Assembly (NCBI GenBank): GCA_033725935.1
Contig: MU867103.1
Span: forward strand, 62,001-126,000
Direction of reading: 5' to 3'
DNA from: Cladorrhinum sp. PSN259
Taxonomy: Eukaryota; Ascomycota; Sordariomycetes; Sordariales; Podosporaceae
DNA: 64,000 nucleotides
How positions within the stretch are numbered: the first letter of the stretch is position 1; the number at the start of each line of letters is the position of its first letter. Position numbers and translations under genes: made by a program. The notes beneath the pieces are model-generated. The model was given only the letters and a program-made list of their open reading frames with translations. It was not told where the DNA came from and did not search any database. This document shows positions 24,101-32,200 of the stretch, one piece after another.

Positions 24101-25561
24101 AAGACAAGCAACCGGCTCAGCAGTTCAACACTTCGTGGAGAGGTGCAACAGTTTGGCTACGACGAGGACGCCGGGGCTGTAGGTTGTATGACGTCCATGC
24201 CGGGCTACTCGCGTCTGGTGTGGGATTGCAATGGAAAGCTGCGATGCACGGCCAAGCAGACCGTGGCGTCTGGAGAGCCGGAGTCGACATGGTACGTCTA
24301 TGACAGCGAAGGCCGGCGCGTCCGCAAGGTTACGGAACGCTCTGCTGAATCGCGTGAGAGCGGCTCACAGCCAGGGCGGATACTGAAGCAGACATTTTAC
24401 CTTGGCGGAGGCGCAGAGAGGCACTACAGGTACAAGGGGGACGGATCGACATCGAAAATGGAGAAATACACCTCGACAATCACTGTTGCAGGGCTGGAGG
24501 CCGCTAGCCCTATTGCGCTGCTCGAGACGGATAACGTTTTTGGAGAAGAGGGCGAGTCCCCTACAGCCACGACTCTGGCGCGATACAGCCTCAGCACGTC
24601 TCTCGAAGTCGACGCAGCAGGCCAGTTAGTTTCATACGAGGAGTACTCCCCTTGGGGCCACAGCGTGCTCCTCGCCTGCCGCAGCGACATAGAGGCACCC
24701 AGTGCGTACCGCTATGCATCATACCGCCGTGACGGCGAAACCGGACTATGTCTCGCCGGCGCACGGTACTATGCTCCCTGGCTGGGACGTTGGACGGCCC
24801 CCGACCCTCTGGGCACGGCCGACGGGATGAATGTATTTGCTTATGTGGCGGATGACCCTGTTAACTGGACGGATCCAACTGGCACGATGAGAGAAGGAGT
24901 GTCAGTAGAGATGACAGACGTTCGGAGCAGTGAGGGTGGAGGAGGACATAACGGGCAAGGTGCCGCGGCTGACGTGGGCGGCGCAAATAATGAGGGTGGT
25001 GGTCACCAAGGTCGAGCACAAGCTGAAGAAGAAAACAACCAAGGGGCAGGGGACGGCGCCGGGTTGGAACATCAAGCGGAGGTTGAAGCACAAGCAAACC
25101 AGGATGATGTGGTTATTGACATCGCCCCGGATGCAGAAGACGAGGCACAGGCAGCACAGCCACAGCAAGCTCAAGCGGCGCCGGACCGGCCGCTCATCAC
25201 AGGAGAAGAAATGCTGGGGTTGTTAGGCGCATTATCCACCGGCAACCCGTCCACCGTCTCCTGGTCGATAGTTGGCATCGCCGCCAACCGGGTCTGGGAG
25301 CGGGTTCAAGATCCTGTGTACCGGGCAGTTCGCGAAAATGCGCCTCAAAGGGCGGTCCGACTATACGACAGGACGATGCAGATTGGCTCGGACGTGACCA
25401 CGGCTGTAGGGCAGCGGGCATCGGCAGTGGGGACGAGCGCGGTTGACGGTGCGCGGGCGATGGGGACGAGCGCGGTTGGGGGTGTGAGAGGGGCATGGAG
25501 CAGGTTAAGGAACAGGATTGGGCCACCAAGGGGAAATCATGCCGAGGTGCATATCGTTTAG
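18173..25561 (+). CDS. Fused TcB-TcC toxin-complex protein (SpvB / FG-GAP / RHS)
   Basis: This is a single exon of 2462 residues from the ATG at 18173. Residues about 75-160 match the SpvB-type start of TcB (GGGAI, then LSLTLPLPVTPARAG and GIGWSLSLGNIRRKT). Residues about 525-760 hold FG-GAP/VCBS-like motifs (DLDGNGVDD, DLTGDGKND, DMTGDGLAD, DVDGSGTTD). A TcdB middle region follows (about 785-880). Many RHS/YD-type repeats run from about 1240. The RHS-associated core ends with GARYYAPWLGRW, DPLGTADGMN and DPVNWTDPTG at about 2190-2238. In bacterial Tc toxins the TcB-TcC pair forms a hollow shell, and the part after the core is cut off inside and exported as the effector. Here that tail is about 224 residues, rich in Ala/Gly/Glu/Gln. 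No intron is present over 7.4 kb, unlike most neighbours, which favours horizontal origin. I see no frame break. Confidence 0.93.
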   Translation: MDAKPGPVVPVPGQPRQKRGSETASSGAANQAVREPAGDSGQSSGHKEPDPSPLKVPIVEAANFLTGRGGGAIRAIDDKFKVNPSSGTLSLTLPLPVTPARAGFQPSLDLKYDSGGGNGIFGIGWSLSLGNIRRKTSKRVPRYNDTDVFVLSGIEEDLVPVDAEPTVRDGYSVRKYRPRVEEQVALIEMFTNVDDISDVYWRTISANNVTNIYGRTADSRVADSSFAHLGTRIFSWLLCESYDASGNAIMYAYKAENAEGFSSATGSSFAAKHVKSIKYGNRAPCRDADSWEILPLMQIAASMEWLFEIVFDYGEHDLKNPDAAGRGSWNLRPDCFSTRTSGFEIRTSRLCQRILMFHHIPEELQDKQDYLVSSTTLEYQANPVASFLSSVVHRGHVWNGKDSYDGQNLAPYTFEYLQLPKLQDVKLQSTRPACLQTLPVTRHNSITRWIDLDGEGLTGLLFMVDGAWYYERNENVASAGLVSSAGDSEDDIESGSETEGPEPQDFGPVRRLLSMPNLRNLDKSHLFEDLDGNGVDDLVTLDENGRLRAYYERTDNGEWMPAQTFESVPNISITDKRIERLDLTGDGKNDILTMDNSSGEVTWRESLGKKGFGPELRCQATSSNQGTLPRILTSDSWRTTYMADMTGDGLADIVEVMNGRFSYWPNLGHGRFGAEVVMDGSPVFDADDVFSFERVHLLDVDGSGTTDVIYLAPTGGAIVYFNQCGNAFSRATVVSAFPPLNSLSSVFVADILGNGTSCLCWLGPDGGANEDLILFYLDVTAGRKPYLLRSYSNGIGLTTTVTHAASTKYYLKDERAGRPWKTKLPFPVHVVSKTVEKDSISCTSRTTKYKYHDGFYDGFEREFRGFGLVDMHEAETFFLDGPDKKPYRKPTCLTKLWFLTGAPDASTLVPSGIFGGIPLKCELGDTTTSFRLREAYRTLKGLPLRTEIFQLDGTSRDDVPVSTREHSYEVIPIQAARDQQVPGISRVGSRETLTTVYERERGPPRIQHELILERNEYGNVTKSVTIGYGIAQSLLTDARSKQAQKAHDIVYTETGYTNAVAKSQNVFYAPLVAGRRGYRVFDLSIDGLLDIGRLRKDGCSLLAASEVRGSGSSILDLEGSSALNNISRVLKTEMQTIYRRQDLTGPLKLGQFQAFSVVDRVYRLAMSPVLTNNAYGSDERYLGGEPFANLAKEAGYIEFEDRKGWWWESCPESRFRHPSDKKTPEVNLARSKFYTPTASVDSFGNVHTVELDKLMLLADTSTDPVGNITRVTNNYRCLKPEAITDSNGNRTMLGFDALGRNTATARAGKAEEHLGDSLEGVHFVVTEEEALAGLVRPDLDHRSLAQLLGRASRREIHYHAMSSLGLPDQEKAVRTPSFRLDLARAQHSAGPNESLASPENLLAKFTYFDGRGTAIQELSIADWGSSSSVIQWAVTQCTIADYHGTAIKGYKPFFNPDHFFQKNPGTLSTAATVSLRDILQREVGTLNPDHTWTKVAFTPWAEVNCSAGDLVSISDPRDDPDVGKHFRALETALFLPVWSERDVRTSSKHETEAAQKSALYANRPQTTHINTSQWPILHVESDGDKGRTKRVEYDVHGNIVLEVDSLGRTVQKSQYDLLGHCTLAESMDSGRVATVYDCAGKNIIFTCNSRGVAKKETYDGLRRKVEVRVRDREHDTPRLWSKTAYGEESTDAERRNLRGRVAQVWDQSGTRKNTAFDFKGNLVSSTSQQAVDYKSALDWSSSPALEQDIYTVATMYDALDRPHLSTDANGVEVRRTYHLLGGLKSISSSVPEKERAFSQSYIDNIVYGADARPVKVSWGNGVVTTYEYDAETTRITHKNSVRKSDGAVLEDIRYTYEIEGRISNMTNSANHTVFSRNYKIDPSNDYWYDRYGRLIKTTGRESISADGKTSRSLGSMMQGGTSSLLDDGTLLAMYTETYEYDHADNLLSMHHESADARVGVWIRTYTYTEPSLLEEGKTSNRLSSSTLRGEVQQFGYDEDAGAVGCMTSMPGYSRLVWDCNGKLRCTAKQTVASGEPESTWYVYDSEGRRVRKVTERSAESRESGSQPGRILKQTFYLGGGAERHYRYKGDGSTSKMEKYTSTITVAGLEAASPIALLETDNVFGEEGESPTATTLARYSLSTSLEVDAAGQLVSYEEYSPWGHSVLLACRSDIEAPSAYRYASYRRDGETGLCLAGARYYAPWLGRWTAPDPLGTADGMNVFAYVADDPVNWTDPTGTMREGVSVEMTDVRSSEGGGGHNGQGAAADVGGANNEGGGHQGRAQAEEENNQGAGDGAGLEHQAEVEAQANQDDVVIDIAPDAEDEAQAAQPQQAQAAPDRPLITGEEMLGLLGALSTGNPSTVSWSIVGIAANRVWERVQDPVYRAVRENAPQRAVRLYDRTMQIGSDVTTAVGQRASAVGTSAVDGARAMGTSAVGGVRGAWSRLRNRIGPPRGNHAEVHIV

Positions 25562-26215
25562 TTGCCCATGTTTTCCTTTTTGATTTGCTTGTGGAATAGG
25601 AACTAGCTCTTTTTTTCTTTTACCTACTTATATTGGTTTCTTTCTTTATTAAAGGGGTGTGTTTGAAATATTTGTGGTGGACCACATGTCAAAGGACATA
25701 TCTAGCCTTTTTTTCCAAGGCTTTTTTCCTTTTTTTAGTCATGTCAATAGCACTCACTCATTGTGATTATTCAATCAGGTATCCTGTGACTCTTCTCAGG
25801 TGACGGCACTGGTCAAGCCTCTCCCATTTGCATCAGTCGTCAAGAACTTGGCACCCAATAAAAAATTTAACTGGGGTTGGGGGAGCCGGATTCGAACCGA
25901 CGACCTACGCGGACGCAGGTTTTTAAGCGACTCGCACTCCAAATTCGCCATTCCCCCTACCTCCAATATATTACCTAGCCAGGTATTTCGATTCCTAGTC
26001 CTGGCATCGTGTGTCGGCAGTGGCCCTTCAACAATGTTTTTGCCGGGATATAAGTCGTCACGACTATAGTACCAATGACGGAGGCCCGAGTAAGAAACGA
26101 GGGATTGCGTTGGGTGGTAGTGGTAAGATGTCAAGAACAAACAGGACAATGATAAAATTGAGATTCAAGGAACAACGAAACTAATCCAAACTCAAGCTGT
26201 ACCTACACCTACCTG
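25562..26215. other. Intergenic region between the convergent Tc genes
   Basis: These 654 bp hold the two 3' ends. T-rich runs follow the TcB-TcC stop (25579-25620 and 25708-25736). A tRNA-like sequence lies at 25878-25957 (-). No protein gene is seen. Confidence 0.5.
25878..25957 (-). tRNA. tRNA-like sequence, possibly degenerate tRNA or tRNA-derived element
   Basis: On the minus strand the 80-nt sequence starts GGGGGAATGG and ends CTCCCCCA, so its ends can pair. It has a near-consensus A box (TGGCGAATTTGG) and a perfect B box (GGTTCGAATCC) closed by a 5-bp T stem (GTCGG/CCGGC). A T6 run lies about 14 nt downstream, as expected for a pol III terminator. A hairpin CCTGCG-TCCG-CGTAGG could be a long variable arm of the Leu/Ser type. 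The anticodon stem pairs poorly and I cannot assign an anticodon with confidence, so it may be a pseudogene or a SINE-like relic. Confidence 0.5.
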
Positions 26216-29200
26216 CTATGTCAATTTATACTCAACCAGAAGAAAAATATCCTGCGGCACCGCCCACGCTCCTTGCCCTGTCCCTGTCCCCGAACTTCCC
26301 TCAACAATAAGATACCAAGGCGCATCACTCTGAACCACCACCCCAAACTGCTGGCCACCTGGAGTCTGAGGTGCAGCAAAGACACCCAAGTCGTCGCCCA
26401 AGATTTCCGTATACCCAAGCGTTACTGCACCACCTGCACCGGCAGCGGTGGTGTCCACCTCCCTAGTCTTGGACACATGCAACTTCCACTCGGCCATATC
26501 CTCCTCGGGCTTCCTTCCTCCTGTTGCTCCTCCTGGCGTCTTCCTGACATACCCCTTGACACTTTTAATCGTCACGCCCATCCCCTTGGTGAAAAAGGGG
26601 AACCGCTCCTTCACGTTCCTCATGGCCAGTACCCTCGTCCCCTCCTTGGTCACCTCGGACCTGGAGAACCCAAACCAAGCATCCGAACAATCATTCTTTA
26701 CGTCCACCATCACCGGCGGCAATTCCCTAGCTTTGAGTCCCCTCATCTGCTCTTCCACCACCTTGGCAGCCGCCTCGTACAGCAGCGCCCCTCCATCTTT
26801 GGCCGTGTACCTGACCTGCAACACCACATCGCTGATAGTCCTGTAATCGAACTGTCTAAACTGTCTCGGCGGCAACTTCAAGCGCCACTTGCTGATTGCT
26901 CCCGCACCCTCAAACGGCTGATAACTGTCCCCGTTAAAGTTGAGCTCAAACACGCCCGGATCCTGCTGCCCGTGCGAGACGGCGATGGAAGTGATCGGAA
27001 GAACAATGCTGTCCTGTCCCACAAAGCGAGGATCCCTATCCCCCTTGGAAGAGTATCCCTCGGTAGTCGAAGGACTGAACCGGTATTTGTGCTCAACAAG
27101 CGTGGCGGTGCAGTTGATGTTTGTGTGGGGGCCCGTGATGGCGTGAACCGACACCGCCACGCTCTGGATCCTCCTGAAGTAGTGCCCGGGAAAGTCCAGA
27201 TCAAATATCAGCTCGGGCAGCTCGAACACGCCCGAGTCTCCCGTCTCTCGCAGGGACAGCAGGGCGGCGGCGTCCAGCTGCCGCAGGGAGACGTTCTTGC
27301 TGATCTCGAACGCGTGCGCGGGGCGCTCGTTGAGATACGCCATCTCCATCTGCTTGAGCGCCAACCACAGCCGATCCCCGCACTGCAGGCCCCGTTTGCC
27401 CTGATCCCAGTATCCCGAAGACGAAAGAATGGGCCGCTTTCCGGGGCCGAGCTCGAAGTGATATGTGGCTTCCACCTTGCGAGCCAGCTCCATCGTGACG
27501 AGGTAGACCTGATACAGGTACGCGCGAGCAGAGTTTTCCAGCCAGGCGTACAGCTCGACGTTGGTGAACTTGGTCGACAGGAAAGCCTGGACCTCTTGCG
27601 CGTTGGCCACCGCCTGATCCTGAGCGGCAACGTCCTTGTCGATGGTAGCAATTCGCGCCTGCTGGACTTGGATCTGCTTGTTGATTGCCTGAATCTCCAA
27701 ACCGGCGAGGTTGAGCTGCAGCCGACGATCCTGCAGCTGCCGCGTCCACTGCGCGATGCGTGCCACCCGCTGACCCTCCTCGGACGCCTTTAGCGCGTGG
27801 GACCGGCGCTGCGCGGCCTCTGCCTGCCACGCCTGCCCCAGGTTTGGCAGCTGCTCTGACACGCCGACGCCCATGGGCTGAGCCATGATGGCCGGCATGG
27901 GCACGGCAAAGAAGATGGCCGCCCAGGCGTCGTCGTTGGCTGCTAGAGTGTTGTACATGGACGACTTGTCCATGTATGCCAATTCGAGCACCTCGTGCAG
28001 CGTCAGTCTCAAGTCTTCGTCGGTCGGGGGCGAGATGTTCTGCTCGACGGGCTCGAATTCGGGCTGGTCGCTGCCCACTTGAGGAGCCGAAACCTTGTCG
28101 CCGGTGACGGCAGAAAAGAAGGCGAGGCGGTGGAGGGCTGACTTGCGCGTCTCAAACAGCTGTTCGAGCCCCCTTTCTGCTTCGGCTTTTTGGAGGAGCT
28201 TCATCTCCTTGAGGATACGCTGCATGCCCGTGTCGTGGCTGGAGCGGAGAAGGACCAGGGATTCGGCGTCGCGCTTCTCCATGGCGGAGAGGAGGAGGGA
28301 CGAGGTACCCTTGAGCTCGGCGCAGAGCTCCAAGGCTTTCTGGATGAGGTAGAGAAATCGGGTGCGCGGCAGCGCCGAGGGGAAGCCAGAGATGATGAGG
28401 GCCATATCTGTTTTGGTGGCGCTGGCAGCGGCAGCGGCGTTGACGAGGTCGCCAACGTTGAGCGGCGGGTCCCAGAGACTGAGCGTACGAAGGTTCCCAT
28501 TGATGTCGAGCGAGTTGCGGATCTTGAACAGGCGGTCGTCGATGAGGGCTCGGAGGTCAGAGAAGGCTTGGTTGGATTGGACGCCAAAGTATCGGCTACG
28601 AGGGAACCCCTGAAGGTTGTTGCCGCCGGGGTCTGCCTTTGAGAGCCCCCGCTCGGCGAGCGGGATGTAGTACGGGAATAAAAGCTGGAGCTCTACCGAG
28701 GCATTGGAGAAGTCGTCAATTTGTGCTTCAATGTCGTGGTAGCTCTTGAACCGCTTCTTGCCCAGCTCGGGAACTTTCTGGGGTGCTGGACCAAAGACGT
28801 GGCCGGCTTCGACGTATCGCTGAATGGCGAGAGGGAGGCTCTCGAGCGAGTTTTGGCGGAAATATGTATCTCCGCTAGCGATGAGCGCTTCGATGTACTT
28901 GATAACGAAACGTTTCATGTATGCCAGCGGACGTCCGCGGGCGACGGTGTGCGGCTTAAAAGGGTTCTGCCGCCAGGCCTTGATCGTGTAAGCCATGGCT
29001 GCTTCGCTGCCCGAGCTGGGGTTGAGGTTGTCAAGCACCGAGTCGATAGTCCCCTTGGCTCGGGTGCTACTGTCTCTGAAAGGCGGGAAGCGCCAAGTTG
29101 GCCGCCAGGGGTCTTTTGTGGGAGGAGGATCGTTTGTACCGGTCGGGTCAAACACCAGATGGGCATAGTTGACGGCCCGATCAAATTCCTGTTGGCTGAT

Positions 29201-32200
29201 CAGGCGCTCAACAATGAGCGATACGAGATGAAACCCAAGCTCCCAGTTGTAGATGGCAGCCGGCGACGCATCCTCCCTGCACTGCGTGAGGAAGTTGGAC
29301 CAGCCAAACGCAAAGTCATGGCTCACCCCCTTGGTCCCGCTAGCGTCCGTCACCGAAGCTCGATCCATGACCTGGTAGATGGCCTCGACCCCGTCATCTG
29401 CCGTAACCGAGTCCCGCAGCTCGTCGTTGAGGGGGTTGAAGAACGGGAAAGACCAGACGGTGTCGGCCGTTTCCGCAGCGCCCGAACGTTTTACCAGCTG
29501 CTCGGGAATGGTGAACCACGGCTCTTGGCCTTGCTTGTCAGAAGTGACGAGATCAGCCAAAAGACCAAGCTGGCGGCTCTTGGTGTCGTTGCTGTCCATG
29601 ATCCAGGCGATCGCTGTGGATGTGCGACCCTTGTCCAAAGGAGGAGCCGACAGAGCCGGCCAGGCGGCATTATCTGTCGAGATGTTGGTCGGCTTCTTAG
29701 TAGCGTCCTTTATGCTTGTATTAGTCAGGGACGGCTTCTCGAGCACGCCGAATCTCGTCTCGGGCAGTTGTTGGTTCTCCAGACGAGGTGTGGTGGACAT
29801 GGCAGTCCTTGTCCTGAAGGACAGCTTGGGTCCCTGCAGACTGAACTCGCCAAGACAGATGTTCTTGGCCGATGACTCCGAGACTCCGGTGTTCTGGTAC
29901 ACAATCACGGTAACTCTGTCGTCACTGGACTTTGCCGTGAACCGGAACGAGTCAAAGCCAGGCGGCTGTGCGTTGGTGGCCCCTTGGACGATGATGGCAT
30001 CTTGGCTTTGTTTCTGAGCAGACCACACGCCGTCAACATATTCTGACCAAGCCATTTTTATCTCCAAATTCAACTGGAGATTTGCCGAAGAAGGCGCATC
30101 AATCCTCATCTCCTGCGTCACTTTTTCACCTGCCTTTGGTGCCGCCGTCGAAGTCATCGAGATGTTTGTGGCCGTGGCTTTCCCTGACCCCGTCTTGTTC
30201 GTCTTGACGCTCAGCTGTGGCAGGAAAATAATGAGACGGTTCCGCCAGACAACAGGAACAATGTACGTGCCAGGGCGCGGCAGCGGCTTCCCATCGTGAT
30301 CGACATCATGGGACCGAATATCGAATGGAAGCTTCTCCCAAGCGGTAAACGACGTCACCGGTTGCGGATTATTCCTGCTCAGGTACTCGAGTCTCCGGTA
30401 GTAGTACTGGTAGGGCGCATTGCGCGAGCGCGCGATAAAGTGGAACGACCCTTCGCCGTTGGCTTCTGTCGCTTTACCGTTGCTGTCCACCAGGTTGTCC
30501 TCGGTCACTGCTCTGTCCCAGAAGAATGCCTCGACGCGCAGGTTGGCAACCTCGTCAGCACCATAGACGAATGAGCGTATTGCTTTGCTGATTGCCTTGT
30601 CATCCAGGTTTGTCTGGGCGATGGCTTCCTCGATGCTTACAAACAGAGCCGTCTTGCTGTCGCGCAGGGTCGGGTCGGCCCAGTTTTCAGGGTACAGAAA
30701 CACCTTGCGGTTGGCCTCCCAGAGAGTGTACTTTTGCATCCAGGACCAACGGTCCTGCGGGATCAGCGTGCCGTCGACACCCTTCTCGAGGCCGAGGAGA
30801 CATCGGTGCACGAACAGGTGGATGGTGGAAATTGCCTGCTTGATTCGCGTCGTGTCCAGGCCGGTGCCCATCTGCACATCAATCAGAAAGTACTCGAACA
30901 GGGCGTCCTCGTCAAACACGTCAAGAGCCCTGAGGGAGGGCTGTTGGAGGAGGAACTGGATCAATGCCTTGCGGCGGTTATCGCGCAACGTGTTTTGGGC
31001 TGTTTCGAGGCTGCGCTTGAGGCCTTTGTTCACAAGAGCAGCGCGCATGAGATGGACGAGTTGGCTCTCTGGGCGTGCTGCTGCCTGCGTCTTGTCCCGC
31101 CGGGTTGGTGATTGCAGCTGCGGCGGGTCGGCAATCGCAAAGAGCAACTCTATCGAATCCTCCTTCAGGCCTGTTCGGTTGAGCAGTACAACCTGGCGTC
31201 CCAGGCGCTCCATGACGTCTAGCTGACAGAGTTGGGACTGGGTGAAGCGCGCTTGCTTCTGTTCTTCCATCTGCTTGCCGGGGAAATTGCATCGCAAGAG
31301 CTTCTCGACGGTCGACTGCTTGAGCGTAGTGCATTCCCCAAACCGTTTCGCGATGTCCACCACAGAGTCGGTACCAGCAGCTGTTGACGCCGGTGTCTGC
31401 TGAAGCCATCGCAAAAGGCCAGCAAATTCTTTAGCCTTCTTTGGCTTGGCCATGGCGCGGCGAGCAGTTGTGTACTGCTGGAAGCTGCGTGCAAGAGCCA
31501 GGGTGCTGGGGACTTTGCCTGTCAGGGACTCGACTGTCTCCAGTTCCTCGACTTCCATGGGAGAGCGCTGTAGAACAAGACTGTATTGCTGCAGAACCGA
31601 CAGGACACCTTGTAACTGTAGAAGGGCGTCCTCGGTAAGGATATGCGGTGCCGGTGCGTCGGTTTGAGGGACCATGTCCGGGATGAGAAAGGACATCTTG
31701 ATTTCGGAGAGAGCCGGCGGCCAAGAGAAGGCGATGAATGTGTCCGTTGCTAGGCCTTTGACGGTGCACTGCAGCTTCGCTGTGCCGCTATCTCCTGCTT
31801 CTTCTCTTCGAACTAGGGGATATTCGTGACCACCAAAGACGAGACTTGTTGGGGCGGGTTGTATTCCTTGCGATGTCGTCACCTCTACACGGATCTCGGT
31901 TTCTGTCGAAAGGAACATGCCGCCCCGGAAATTGACTTGGCAAGGGTCGACGAGGTCGCCATGTGTCACCGTCATGACCTTCTTGTAGAGCGGCTCCTCT
32001 GCCTGTGACAGACTGAGTGACGGTGAATGAAGCAAGCGGGTGAGTGTCTCGGGCGCAAGTTGCGGAAAGCGCCCTTGGAGCGTTGACTGCACTACGGCGT
32101 GTGATGAAGATGTCTGGACAGACTCTGGCAGCGATGATGTATTCGTCTTTGACGAAGTATCCTGGGACCCCGAAGTGCCGCTGGTGAGAATTTCCCTCAC

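Noticed and set aside
25800..26069. 89-codon plus-strand frame across the tRNA-like sequence
   Set aside because: Its peptide (GSRIRTDDLRG) is the kind produced by reading a tRNA gene backwards.
26273..29875. Plus-strand frames of 506 and 384 codons
   Set aside because: They are antisense to the TcA gene and rich in Arg, Pro and His from its GC-rich codons; no domain is visible.
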